A stretch of DNA of 19,039 nucleotides from NCBI GenBank assembly GCA_025966435.1, contig JAICRQ010000015.1:1-19039 (forward strand). Reading direction: 5' to 3'. The notes beneath the pieces were generated by a model. It ran no database searches, had not been told where the DNA came from, and was given only the letters and a program-made list of their open reading frames with translations. The position numbers were made by a program, and so were the translations under genes. Source of the DNA: Anaerolineales bacterium. GTDB taxonomy: Bacteria > Chloroflexota > Anaerolineae > Anaerolineales > Villigracilaceae. The stretch's first letter is position 1; every line of letters starts with the position of its first letter. This document shows positions 1 to 8,113 of this stretch, piece after piece.

Positions 1-73
1 CATCGTGGTTTAATTCAGGACCACTGCCAAACATCACGACCCGGATCGGCTGGTTTGCTTCAATTTGTTTCAT
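1..73 (-). CDS. Unidentified protein, N-terminal 24 codons only (possible formyltransferase-like or other sugar-modifying enzyme)
   Basis: Only the start of this gene is in the window. An ATG at 71-73 opens a frame that reads MKQIEANQPIRVVMFGSGPE and then LNHD up to the left edge. It overlaps the end of the PIG-L gene by 14 nt in another frame, which is the same tight packing seen across the operon and supports it being real. A hydrophobic strand followed by a glycine-rich turn (RVVMFGSG) is typical of the first beta strand of a Rossmann-like fold. It is compatible with formyltransferase-type or nucleotide-sugar enzymes. The family cannot be assigned from 24 residues; the formyltransferase idea is a recollection of similar gene pairs, not something proven here. 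No strong Shine-Dalgarno is visible. Confidence 0.6.
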   Translation of the reverse strand, partial: MKQIEANQPIRVVMFGSGPELNHD

Positions 74-908
74 GGATATACTTTTGAAGTAACCTTTTCA
101 AGGTTGCGCTGAGCCGATATTTCCATCTTTGCAGAAATGGCTCAAGACGATGCACCAGGTGAATCCAAAGCACCGAGTTGGAAAAAACGGCTGCTCCCGC
201 TAAAGAGTCATTCGAAATAAGAAAAAATTCTGGATTCTGGCACTCTTCATCCAGCAATATAGAGGTCAAAATAGGACGGGTTTGCCAGGGGTAATAAATC
301 GTCGTTTGACTCGTGAAGCTATTCAACGCCTGCCTCTTCTGTTGTGCCACATCTGCAATCTCCAGTTTGAAGAGGAGCTGCGGCTGGATATATCTTCGAA
401 TATCACGCTTGGGCATCAGCCGCCAGCGGTAATAAACAAAATATTCGATAAGTTGTACTTGGGGAAAATCTTGTTGGAGGTCAAACGCCACTGCCTGATT
501 GACAGCCAGATGATCAGGATGGCGATCGTATCGAAATGGAACAAAAATAAACTTGGGTGCGATTGTTCCAATTTTGTTCCTGAGCAAATTCCTTAATGAA
601 GATAGGTGTTTTTGTAGTTGGGCTTCGGGCAAGCACAGGAAGTGCAGATTCTGCTCCGGGACGCCCAATAATTTCATGGCGTCGATAGATTCCTGCATCC
701 GGATTTTCCCCAGATTAGGCGATATTTTGTCGCGTCCCGGGATAATAGGCGCAGGAGATTTCATCCCGTCTGTCACATAAATAATGTGAACACCTTCCTT
801 GTGCGGCAATTTGGCAATTAGCCCGCCACAGGCGAGGGCTTCATCATCCATATGAGGCGCCACAATCACGATCTTTCCCGTCAGGAGTTGTAGATCGAGG
901 GCTGGCAT
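60..908 (-). CDS. PIG-L family (LmbE-like) zinc-dependent deacetylase
   Basis: The protein is predicted to hydrolyse an N-acetyl group from an amino sugar, as in GlcNAc-PI, mycothiol and bacillithiol deacetylases. Near the N-terminus the motif PHMDDE (residues about 18-23) is the family's (A)HPDDE signature: His19 and Asp22 as zinc ligands and Asp21 as the likely catalytic base. The second signature RHPDH (about 129-133) supplies the third zinc ligand. At 282 residues it has the usual length. The ATG at 906-908 is chosen because it sits 5 nt after the stop of the upstream glycosyltransferase. The same frame extends to a TTG at 971, which would overlap the previous gene and lacks a clear Shine-Dalgarno. 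The likely target is a lipid-linked or sugar-nucleotide intermediate of this glycan; which one cannot be read from the sequence. Confidence 0.9.
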   Translation of the reverse strand: MPALDLQLLTGKIVIVAPHMDDEALACGGLIAKLPHKEGVHIIYVTDGMKSPAPIIPGRDKISPNLGKIRMQESIDAMKLLGVPEQNLHFLCLPEAQLQKHLSSLRNLLRNKIGTIAPKFIFVPFRYDRHPDHLAVNQAVAFDLQQDFPQVQLIEYFVYYRWRLMPKRDIRRYIQPQLLFKLEIADVAQQKRQALNSFTSQTTIYYPWQTRPILTSILLDEECQNPEFFLISNDSLAGAAVFSNSVLWIHLVHRLEPFLQRWKYRLSATLKRLLQKYIHETN

Positions 909-913
909 AAGGG

Positions 914-2035
914 TTAATGCAGGGCAACCCTTTCGAGAAGCGCCAAGGTATTTTTTGTGCAGCGATCCCAATTGAAAAGAGATGAGCGCTCCAAACCCTT
1001 TCGGGAGAGCGATTCATGCAGCTCAGAATTATAGAGGATTCGAGCCATATCGGTTGCGATCCATTCTGTATCACTCGGATCAATTAACAGTGCAGCGTCT
1101 CCTGCAATTTCCTTTAGTCCATTGACATTTGAAGTCAGGATCGGAGTGCCACATGCCATAGCTTCAGTGAGCGGAATAGGGAATGCCTCGAGATTGGATG
1201 GGTACAGATAAAGATCCGCCATACTGTAGACAGCAGGCAGGTCCAGCTGGTCAATCCAGCCGGGGAAAAGAATATCCTTTCCATAGCCGTCTTTTGGTAT
1301 TGCATATTCATCCCGGAATAGATGGCAATCCTTTCCACCAACGACTAGCTTATGGGGTGTCTGCGTTCTTTCATGGTAGTAAGCATAAGCTTTGAAAACC
1401 TGTCCCAGATTCTTGCGACCAGCTCCCTTGCGTTTGGTCAATGTCAGGATAAATTGATTGGGAAGCTGATAATGCGCTCGGACCTGCTGCAAAACCGCAG
1501 GGTCGGTGATACGTTTGAAGTGCCTGGACGGCGCAAAATAGATGGTCTGTATTTTGCTTGCTGGCAACTTTAGAATTCGGTTAAAGTTATTGGTTGTCTC
1601 CTGTGAAACCGAGATTATCGCAGATGACTTTCTGACGTAGAGCGGCAGCATCATCCGCATGTATTTCACATCCCACCAGGGATAGAACTGTGCCTGTTCT
1701 GGAATCAGCCAGTCGGCACCATGGACTACCATTACAGCCTTGCATGGAGCAAAAAACGGTACTGTGAATTTTGGATGGAAAAGGATATCGACCTTTTCCA
1801 AGCGGCAAGCGCGCGGGATGGCAACTTGATCCCAAACGGCTTTGTTCATCCCTCTCACCCAAATTTCTCTGGCATTCTCATGATACGAGAACAAACCGAT
1901 ATTGGACGGGTTGGCATAGAACAAAATATATTCGTTGGTCTTATCCAATTGCAGGAGTTCCTTGACGATGTTACGGGTGTATACTCCCACCCCGCCCTTT
2001 TCATCAATTGAACGCAGCATGATGCCGATGCGCAT
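914..2035 (-). CDS. Glycosyltransferase, GT4 family (GT-B fold)
   Basis: A 373-residue retaining GT-B glycosyltransferase. It opens with MRIGIMLRS and a glycine-rich loop (KGGVGVYTRN) that forms the acceptor-side start of the N-terminal domain. The C-terminal nucleotide-sugar domain carries the E-x7-E pattern (Glu283 in LEAFPIP and Glu291 in LTEAMACGTP), the usual donor-binding glutamates of GT4. There is no signal peptide or membrane segment, so it should act at the cytoplasmic face of the membrane. The frame continues upstream to 2113 and would overlap the carbamoyltransferase by 49 nt. ATG 2033-2035 is preferred because MRIGIML is the normal N-terminus of this group, and it leaves a 29-nt gap. 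Donor and acceptor sugars are unknown. Confidence 0.9.
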   Translation of the reverse strand: MRIGIMLRSIDEKGGVGVYTRNIVKELLQLDKTNEYILFYANPSNIGLFSYHENAREIWVRGMNKAVWDQVAIPRACRLEKVDILFHPKFTVPFFAPCKAVMVVHGADWLIPEQAQFYPWWDVKYMRMMLPLYVRKSSAIISVSQETTNNFNRILKLPASKIQTIYFAPSRHFKRITDPAVLQQVRAHYQLPNQFILTLTKRKGAGRKNLGQVFKAYAYYHERTQTPHKLVVGGKDCHLFRDEYAIPKDGYGKDILFPGWIDQLDLPAVYSMADLYLYPSNLEAFPIPLTEAMACGTPILTSNVNGLKEIAGDAALLIDPSDTEWIATDMARILYNSELHESLSRKGLERSSLFNWDRCTKNTLALLERVALH

Positions 2036-2064
2036 ATATCTTGAGTCACCGAGAAAATCAGAAA

Positions 2065-3816
2065 TTATGATTTTCCGTTCTTTTTCATTTCCGGGTTTAC
2101 GACCAGCCAGCAACCAATCGCGAGATAGTCAAGCTTACCTTCTTTGAAGGAACGCAATGCGTCCTCTGGAGTACAAACGATGGGCTCGCCATGCATGTTG
2201 AAGCTGGTATTGATCAATGAGGGAATTCCCGTGAGTTTATGATAAGCCTTCGCGATCTCATAAAAATCAGCAGCCGTCTCCGGGTCGAGGATTTGGGGAC
2301 GGGCGGTTCCATCGACGTGAACCACGCCGGGCGATTGAGAACGCATCTTTTCGGTACAGTTGAACGTAATCGTCATATAGCGGGCGGAGTCGCGAGCACC
2401 ATCCAAACCCTCATAGCATTCATCAGCATATTCCCGCAAGGTGGCTGGGGCAAAAGGCATAAACTCCGTGCGTAGTAGGTGAGCGTTCAACCAATCGTTA
2501 ATGGAAGGGTCAGTGGTATGGTACAGGATGGAACGGTGTCCAAGGGCGCGCGGTCCGTATTCCATTCTGCCGGTGAAGCGAGCGACCACATATCCTTCGG
2601 CAAGCAATTTTGCAACGACATTGGTGATGTCGGGCTCGTAGGTCGCCTGGAAGCCGAACGCTTCAATGCACTGGTGGATCTCATCGTCCTCATAGCTGGT
2701 TCCGAAATAGACGTTTTTCAACCGCTGGAGCAGACGCGTGGGATCAGTACCCGATTCCTCTGCCAGAGCGGCAAATGCACCGCCAATAGCCAGTCCACTG
2801 TCATCCATGGCTGGGTGTACGAAGAAGTCGTCGACATCTTCGAGTTCATGAACGCGCTGATTAAACTTGACATTGGAAAATACGCCGCCTGCGACAGCAA
2901 TCGAGCGAATTCCAGTTTTTCGTAACCAGAAACGAATGAATTCTATGCCTATCTCTTCCAGCAGGAGTTGAACACTTGCCGCTAAATTCGCCTTATCAAA
3001 ATCGGCAGGAAGGCGACTGGCGATCTGCTTCAATGCGGAACGGTGATACATCGGCACCGAGTATTGGATCTGCCCCGGGTCTTCGTAGCTTATAAACTCA
3101 CGCAGGATGTTGATATAGGTTGGCTTACCTAGCGCGGCGAGGCCGGTAATCTTGCCCTCGTGGCTCTCGGCTTTGAACCCGCACAGATGTGTAATATACG
3201 AGTAGAAATTTCCTAACGAATTGAAGCTATCCACCACAGCGAGCTGCATCAACCGGCCATTTTCACCCCGGTATACGCTCCCCGACAATCCATCTCCTCC
3301 ACCATCTAGTGTGATTATCAGCGCCTGATCATAATTACTCGTGAAATAGGCGCTGGTCGCATGACAGTAGTGGTGATCGTAATATTTGACCGGCGCAGTG
3401 ATCGCATATTCCCTTTCCAACAATTCAGGAATCTGCGCGAGCCGTTTGCGCGAGAGAAGGTGCTTGAGTTGATGGTGGGCTTTCTGGGCAAATGGTATAT
3501 ACCCGGCAATCGGTGCAATTGTCCCACTTATCTTTTCCAATGGGCGCGGCTTGCCAGCATGCTTACTATCGAACCAACCGTTCCAGGGAATCGGCTCGGG
3601 CTCGAAAACACTCACCTTTTGCGCGACAGCAACGATATCTATATCCTTTGCGGAAATACTCGAATCCGCCATGACCTGATGGATAGCTTGCCGCGGCATG
3701 CCACTTGCCATTTTCATTCGGCAGAGCCGCTCTTCGGCAATAGCAGAGAGAATTTCCCCATCGTTTAGGATCGCGGCTGAGGATGGTTTACTATCGATAA
3801 TGCCTAAGGCAATCAA
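2065..3816 (-). CDS. Carbamoyltransferase, NodU/CmcH/TobZ family
   Basis: Predicted to transfer a carbamoyl group from carbamoyl phosphate (through carbamoyl-AMP) to a hydroxyl, probably on a sugar of this glycan. It has the two expected domains. The Kae1-like N-terminal domain shows HH-x2-H (about 148-152) and LDGGGDG (from 170) for metal and nucleotide binding. The C-terminal domain shows GRMEYGPRALGHRS (about 416-429) and NTSFN followed by GEPIVCTPEDA (from 536). Length is about 583 residues, normal for the family. Start: TTG at 3816 gives MIALGI, the usual family N-terminus, with AGGA 9 nt upstream. A TTG at 3849 (594 residues, overlapping the previous gene by 11 nt) is the alternative. 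Odd: the family's N-terminal His in the H-x-D-x-SAA loop is absent; here it reads IIDSKPSSAA. Confidence 0.93.
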   Translation of the reverse strand: MIALGIIDSKPSSAAILNDGEILSAIAEERLCRMKMASGMPRQAIHQVMADSSISAKDIDIVAVAQKVSVFEPEPIPWNGWFDSKHAGKPRPLEKISGTIAPIAGYIPFAQKAHHQLKHLLSRKRLAQIPELLEREYAITAPVKYYDHHYCHATSAYFTSNYDQALIITLDGGGDGLSGSVYRGENGRLMQLAVVDSFNSLGNFYSYITHLCGFKAESHEGKITGLAALGKPTYINILREFISYEDPGQIQYSVPMYHRSALKQIASRLPADFDKANLAASVQLLLEEIGIEFIRFWLRKTGIRSIAVAGGVFSNVKFNQRVHELEDVDDFFVHPAMDDSGLAIGGAFAALAEESGTDPTRLLQRLKNVYFGTSYEDDEIHQCIEAFGFQATYEPDITNVVAKLLAEGYVVARFTGRMEYGPRALGHRSILYHTTDPSINDWLNAHLLRTEFMPFAPATLREYADECYEGLDGARDSARYMTITFNCTEKMRSQSPGVVHVDGTARPQILDPETAADFYEIAKAYHKLTGIPSLINTSFNMHGEPIVCTPEDALRSFKEGKLDYLAIGCWLVVNPEMKKNGKS

Positions 3817-3825
3817 GTTGGGTTT

Positions 3826-3829
3826 TCCT
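3826..3829 (-). promoter_or_regulatory. Shine-Dalgarno supporting the TTG start of the carbamoyltransferase
   Basis: AGGA on the minus strand, 9 nt before the TTG at 3814-3816. The alternative TTG at 3847-3849 has no visible Shine-Dalgarno. Another purine-rich stretch (AAGAGGA, 3834-3840) lies further up but has no usable start at proper distance. This tips the start choice to 3816, though not decisively. Confidence 0.45.
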
Positions 3830-3838
3830 ATGGTCCTC

Positions 3839-4390
3839 TTAAGAATCAATCGTATTTAGATTGTTTCTTCGTCTTTCAAAATAATTCACCGCCGCAATCA
3901 CAACTGCCACAAAAAGTGATTCGGTAAACATGGTCCACAGGTGCCATAGGCTGAACCAGCCAAGCCCCCACTTCAGACCGTAAAAAAGCTTTATAGGGGA
4001 GGCAAACCGGGTTTGGTTAAATGGCCAGAATAGCATCACACCCCTTTCGGCGGTTAAAGCATCCATGATCACGTGAAGATCATAGGATAGCAGGCAAATC
4101 AGAAACCAGAACCAAAAATCGAAATGGTATATCTGGCGGAGGATTGCTGCAATAAGTATAGCAACGGGAATCCCCAATAACAGACTGTGCGAAAAATTGT
4201 TGTGATACTTCTGCATATCTCTAAAGATGATAGCAGCAACAACATCCAGATCGGGTAATAATGAGAGCCCCATGACCAGGATCGTCTGAAAAGGCAGCTT
4301 CCAAAACTGCGCTCGGTCTTCTGACAATCTGTGCTTGTAGTAACGGTAAATTGCGTATCCAGTGCCAAGATGCGCTATTGGGGAAGGCAT
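3839..4390 (-). CDS. YdjM/DUF457-like membrane-bound metal-dependent hydrolase homologue
   Basis: A 183-residue integral membrane protein. It begins MPSPIAHLGTGYAIYRYY, the N-terminal His-containing signature of the YdjM family (putative inner-membrane metal-dependent hydrolases). It contains candidate metal-binding residues His7, Asp47 and Asp49 (LLPDLD), His63 and His68 (HNNFSHS) and His106/Asp110 (DLHVIMD). Hydrophobic stretches at about 34-56, 70-86, 91-110 and 143-169 suggest four membrane segments, with a basic C-terminus (ERRRNN). Members of the family have no well-proven substrate. The ATG at 4388-4390 overlaps the end of the second AsnB-like gene by 16 nt, with AGGA just upstream, implying translational coupling. 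Its presence inside the operon hints at a role in lipid-linked glycan handling, which is inference. Confidence 0.85.
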   Translation of the reverse strand: MPSPIAHLGTGYAIYRYYKHRLSEDRAQFWKLPFQTILVMGLSLLPDLDVVAAIIFRDMQKYHNNFSHSLLLGIPVAILIAAILRQIYHFDFWFWFLICLLSYDLHVIMDALTAERGVMLFWPFNQTRFASPIKLFYGLKWGLGWFSLWHLWTMFTESLFVAVVIAAVNYFERRRNNLNTIDS

Positions 4391-6309
4391 AGTTCCTGTA
4401 ATTTTTCTGTGATGGCGCCCTGCTCAACGCCCTGGATATAGAGTTGATGCCAGAGGTCAAGAGTCAGCAACATCCAAAGACGGACATGATGATCATAGCG
4501 ATTCGTGCGATGCTCCTCCAGTAGCCGTTGAATGTTCTCCTTTTTGAACCAGCCTGCCTTCACAAAATACGATTGCTCCAGCATCTGGCTAACCAGAGGA
4601 AAGAGATCCGTTCGGAACCAATAGGCAATGGGAAGCATAAATCCCTGTTTTTTTCGCTGAAGGATTTGTGCCGGAAGATAATTTGCTGCGAGTTTCCGCA
4701 TGAGATATTTTGGCTGGTTATTTTGTACTTTGATCTTTGCCGGGACTTTGGCGAGAAACTCGACCAATTCATGATCCAGGAACGGTGAGCGCGCCTCAAG
4801 CCCATGCGCCATACTCATGCGGTCGGTCAAAACCAGGGAGTGTTCCGGTAAACGGGTCACAAAATCCGTGTATAACATTCGATCCAGCAAGTCGTCGGCT
4901 TCGCCATGATCAAAAGGCTCGGTAATCGCGACCGTGGAATCTCTCTCGCCAAGTTCCCTCCACAGGGCATCAGAGTAAAGCTCGCGTTTTCCTTCGTGTG
5001 TGAAACGGAAGAAGCACGTTGCTTCCGCATATTGTGCTGCGGCGGTCGCCTGCAGGGAGAGATGATGTACCCAGCGAAGTTTCTGAGTCAAACTTTTGTA
5101 CCTGAAACTATCAGTCAGACGATCCAACATCGGTCCCATGAGCCCTTGCCGTATGGTGTACGGCATCAGACTATATGCATCAATGTAGCGCGCGCCGACA
5201 TAACGATCAAAACCGGCAAAGAGCTCATCTCCGCCATCGCCACCCAAAACGACCTTGACGTGGCTTGACGCAAGCTGAGCCGCCTGAAACATACACGCAG
5301 CAATTGGATCGGAGGGTTCATCGAGATGCCAGATTATATCCGGCAGGGATTGGATCAGATTCGCAGAAACGCGTTCCTCTACATGTTGCGTTCCGTATTC
5401 CTTCGCTACCATGCGCGCGAAGGGAAGCTCGTCGAAATCGCTTTCCTCCACGCCGATCGAAAACGTTTTCGGCGTTCGTTCGAGGTCACGCGCAAGGATC
5501 GCAACGATCAGGCTGGAATCCAGCCCGCCGCTAAGAAAGGCTCCAACCGGCACATCACTGATCATATGTGACTCGACCGTGCGTTGAATCTGTTCACGAA
5601 GTGCTTCGAGGGTCTCAGGTTCAGAAAGGGTGAGTTTCTCTCGGAATGACAATTGCCAGTAACGGCGCAGTCGAATTTGTCCATTCTGAAAGACTAACGT
5701 ATGAGCAGGCGGAAGTTTTTGAATATGTTTGAAGATCGTGCGCGGCACAAGAATAAAGCGCAGGGACAGGTAATCGTGCATGGCAAGCGGATCCAGTTCG
5801 GGAGCGTGACGATGAAGTGCCAAGATCGCCTTCATCTCTGAGCCAAAGAGGAAATCTGAACCGTCGCGCGCATAGAAAAGCGGTTTCTGCCCGATCCGAT
5901 CCCGGGCAAGCAACAGCTTTTGCTGGCGCTCGTCCCAGAGTGCAAAGGCAAACATACCACTGAGCTGCTCTACACAGTGCTCACCAACCTCTTCATAAAG
6001 ATGAACGATGATCTCTGTATCGGAATTGGTGTGGAACGAATGTCCTTTCGCCTCCAATTGCATACGAAGAGTCCGATAATTATAGATCTCTCCGTTGTAG
6101 ATAACCCATATCGTGCCGTCTTCATTGCTGATAGGCTGGTTTCCCGTTTCAAGATCAATAATACTCAACCGGCGGCTGCCAAGGCCAATGTTGGCATTCA
6201 CGTAACTTCCCGAATCATTAGGTCCGCGATGGACGATGGTAGCCAGCATTGTGTTTAGTTCTTCGATCTTGACACCCGAGGGACTGTACTTACCGCAAAT
6301 ACCGCACAT
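4375..6309 (-). CDS. AsnB-like glutamine-dependent amidotransferase (asparagine synthase family), copy 2
   Basis: A 644-residue class II glutamine amidotransferase. It starts MCGICG, so Cys becomes the N-terminal nucleophile after Met removal. The glutaminase domain shows HRGPNDSG (27-34), RRLSIID (46-52) and YNGEIYN (71-77). The synthase domain has the PP-loop SGGLDSS (260-266) and GGDGGDELFAGF (356-367), so both half-reactions look intact. It could make asparagine. In glycan loci, however, such enzymes (for example WbpS-type amidotransferases, and those of exosortase-linked EPS clusters) are thought to amidate uronic acids or related carboxylates, and the cluster favours that. AGGA lies 5 nt before the ATG. 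The gene starts 7 nt after methyltransferase C and overlaps the membrane hydrolase by 16 nt. Confidence 0.93.
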   Translation of the reverse strand: MCGICGKYSPSGVKIEELNTMLATIVHRGPNDSGSYVNANIGLGSRRLSIIDLETGNQPISNEDGTIWVIYNGEIYNYRTLRMQLEAKGHSFHTNSDTEIIVHLYEEVGEHCVEQLSGMFAFALWDERQQKLLLARDRIGQKPLFYARDGSDFLFGSEMKAILALHRHAPELDPLAMHDYLSLRFILVPRTIFKHIQKLPPAHTLVFQNGQIRLRRYWQLSFREKLTLSEPETLEALREQIQRTVESHMISDVPVGAFLSGGLDSSLIVAILARDLERTPKTFSIGVEESDFDELPFARMVAKEYGTQHVEERVSANLIQSLPDIIWHLDEPSDPIAACMFQAAQLASSHVKVVLGGDGGDELFAGFDRYVGARYIDAYSLMPYTIRQGLMGPMLDRLTDSFRYKSLTQKLRWVHHLSLQATAAAQYAEATCFFRFTHEGKRELYSDALWRELGERDSTVAITEPFDHGEADDLLDRMLYTDFVTRLPEHSLVLTDRMSMAHGLEARSPFLDHELVEFLAKVPAKIKVQNNQPKYLMRKLAANYLPAQILQRKKQGFMLPIAYWFRTDLFPLVSQMLEQSYFVKAGWFKKENIQRLLEEHRTNRYDHHVRLWMLLTLDLWHQLYIQGVEQGAITEKLQELCLPQ

Positions 6310-6316
6310 GGAGATC

Positions 6317-7123
6317 CTAGAGTTTTATCGCCGTTACAGACAGCTTGTAAGCAAGCTTCTTAGCAACCGATTCGGGCAGAAGGTTATATACAGGTCTTAA
6401 TACATATGTATATAAATTCGCTTTCAATCCGCTTCGTCGTACCGGCAGAAGACGATGATGTTCCTGAACCGCTTCGACCATCTTAAAACCCTCAAAGAAA
6501 CTCAGGATTTGTTTCTCCGTATAAAACTCATTGACAGGCGGGTCTTCTTCTTTATATTCGATATTTTCGCGACCGAGATGATGAAGCAGATACATCCAGG
6601 AGGGCTTTCTGTAAAAGTGAGATATGATGGCGCGTCCGCCGGGTTTGAGAACGCGTTTCGCCTCCTGAATCGCGCGCAGCGTATCACCTGTTGCATGCAA
6701 TACACCATTTGCCCAGACGGCATCAAAAGTGTGATCTGCGAACGGTAGGTCAAGAGCATTCGCCGTCCGGATCTCTTCTGCTTGAACTCGTTCGAGCTCA
6801 AAATGGCGTTTTGTTAAGGCTACCGCGTGGGGGGTGAGATCGGTCGCAGTGACGCGGACCCCGCGCTTCAGAAATTCCAGGCTGTCGTAGCCCATCCCAC
6901 AACCGATTTCGAGCAAGTGTTTTCCCTTGAGGAGTTTCGCTTCCCGATCGATGCGCTCCATAATCCAGGGGAACTTAAACGGATTCATCCAAGGGCGGAT
7001 ATGCGCGAAGAACTCAGGGGTACCGGGTTTTACACGTGTATCGGTAACATACTGCAGTCCCAGGGTGTGGGTATTCCAGTAATCGTGAACTTCTCCAACA
7101 GTTATCGCTAATTTTTCATCCAT
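6317..7123 (-). CDS. Class I SAM-dependent methyltransferase (MT-C), paralogue of MT-A
   Basis: A 268-residue Rossmann-fold methyltransferase. Motif I is EIGCGMG (72-78), followed by the acidic Asp95 at the end of strand 2 (TATDLT). LDLPFADHTFD leads into strand 4 and RVLKPGGRAI is at 157-166. A pre-motif region with DYWNTH and GTPEFF (about 35-39) and a C-terminal tail with basic and hydrophobic residues match MT-A at 10591-11364, marking the two as paralogues. The tail (NLLPESVAKKLAYKL) may be an amphipathic membrane-associating helix. The start at 7121-7123 has AGGA 9 nt upstream, overlapping the stop of the SDR gene, with a 6-nt gap. Methyl acceptor unknown; O-methylation of a sugar or methyl-esterification of a uronate are the obvious options here. 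Confidence 0.92.
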   Translation of the reverse strand: MDEKLAITVGEVHDYWNTHTLGLQYVTDTRVKPGTPEFFAHIRPWMNPFKFPWIMERIDREAKLLKGKHLLEIGCGMGYDSLEFLKRGVRVTATDLTPHAVALTKRHFELERVQAEEIRTANALDLPFADHTFDAVWANGVLHATGDTLRAIQEAKRVLKPGGRAIISHFYRKPSWMYLLHHLGRENIEYKEEDPPVNEFYTEKQILSFFEGFKMVEAVQEHHRLLPVRRSGLKANLYTYVLRPVYNLLPESVAKKLAYKLSVTAIKL

Positions 7124-7129
7124 ATTTTC

Positions 7130-8113
7130 TCATCCTGGACGGGTGGCGTTCATATGTTCAATCGTCTTTTGTATACCTGTACGTAAATCGACCTTAGGTT
7201 GGTAATTCAATCTAGACTGGGCTTTGGCAATCGAGTAAGCATTACGCTTCAAAAAAAAATCCATACTCCGGCGTGAAAAAGGCGTCTGCCGACCAATGAG
7301 CTTAAACGTATGCTCAAGAACTAGCCCCGCCGCTTGACCAAGGATGACGGGCAGATAGATTTGCGGTGATCGAACGTTTAGCTGCTCCCGAATCAGACTG
7401 ACAAGCCCTCTAGATTCGACAGGGAATTCGCCCGCAATGATGAAGACCTCTCGATCAATATCCGGAGTTTTGGCACACAACTCCAACCCGCGGATTGCAT
7501 CACTGATGTACACAGGATGCCGCATATTCTTGCCATCACCAAAAATCGGAAACCGTCCCTTTGAGATTGTGCGAAACATTTTTTCTGTGCGCTGGCAACG
7601 CGGTCCATAGACCCAGGCAGGGCGAGTCACAACGACAGGAAGGCCTGTCCGATGGGCAAAATCTAATGCGGTTCTTTCCCCCTCAAGCTTGGTTCGCTCA
7701 TAGATGTTGACGGGATGACATTCCGTGGTTTCGTCAGCCGGAGGATGCTCCACATCGCCGATCACACCCACACTACTGCAATGCACAAAGCGCTTTACCT
7801 TTGCCTGTTTGGACGCCTCCAGCAGTAACAGAGTCGCATCGACGTTCACGCGGTGATACTGTTCATCGGAGAGACGAACGTCAAGATGCGCGCTCGCAAG
7901 ATGGTAGACAACATCGATGCCCTCGACAAGCCTCCGGACAAGATCCTTTTCGGTGATGTCGCCGCGAATCCGTTCCAGACAAGGATGTCCCGCCTGGTGC
8001 TTCAGCAAGTCTAGGTGAAGGTCGACCGCTCGAACGTGATGCCCACGTTCAAACTGACTATCCACTAAGTGGCTTCCGATAAAGCCGCCTGCGCCGGTGA
8101 TCAACACTCTCAT
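7130..8113 (-). CDS. NAD-dependent epimerase/dehydratase (extended SDR)
   Basis: A 327-residue extended short-chain dehydrogenase/reductase. It has the Gly-rich NAD(P) motif GAGGFIG (7-13), an acidic residue after strand 2 (Asp31), catalytic Ser113/Ser114 (HCSSVGV) and Tyr138-x3-Lys142 (YERTK). These are the marks of nucleotide-sugar epimerases, dehydratases and 3-beta-HSD-like enzymes. The likely role is shaping a nucleotide sugar, or reducing or oxidising a ketone in the glycan or its lipid carrier; the precise reaction is not decidable. The ATG overlaps the stop of methyltransferase B as ATGA, with AGAGGA at 8120-8125 and 6 nt spacing. A run of nine T on the coding strand (7251-7259) encodes part of DFFLK near the C-terminus. 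Confidence 0.92.
   Translation of the reverse strand: MRVLITGAGGFIGSHLVDSQFERGHHVRAVDLHLDLLKHQAGHPCLERIRGDITEKDLVRRLVEGIDVVYHLASAHLDVRLSDEQYHRVNVDATLLLLEASKQAKVKRFVHCSSVGVIGDVEHPPADETTECHPVNIYERTKLEGERTALDFAHRTGLPVVVTRPAWVYGPRCQRTEKMFRTISKGRFPIFGDGKNMRHPVYISDAIRGLELCAKTPDIDREVFIIAGEFPVESRGLVSLIREQLNVRSPQIYLPVILGQAAGLVLEHTFKLIGRQTPFSRRSMDFFLKRNAYSIAKAQSRLNYQPKVDLRTGIQKTIEHMNATRPG

Noticed and set aside
909..971. Extended TTG start for the PIG-L gene
   Set aside because: It would overlap the upstream glycosyltransferase by 58 nt, without a Shine-Dalgarno and outside the conserved domain.
2479..2925. 148-codon open frame on the plus strand
   Set aside because: Antisense to the carbamoyltransferase's conserved C-terminal domain; no protein-like signature.
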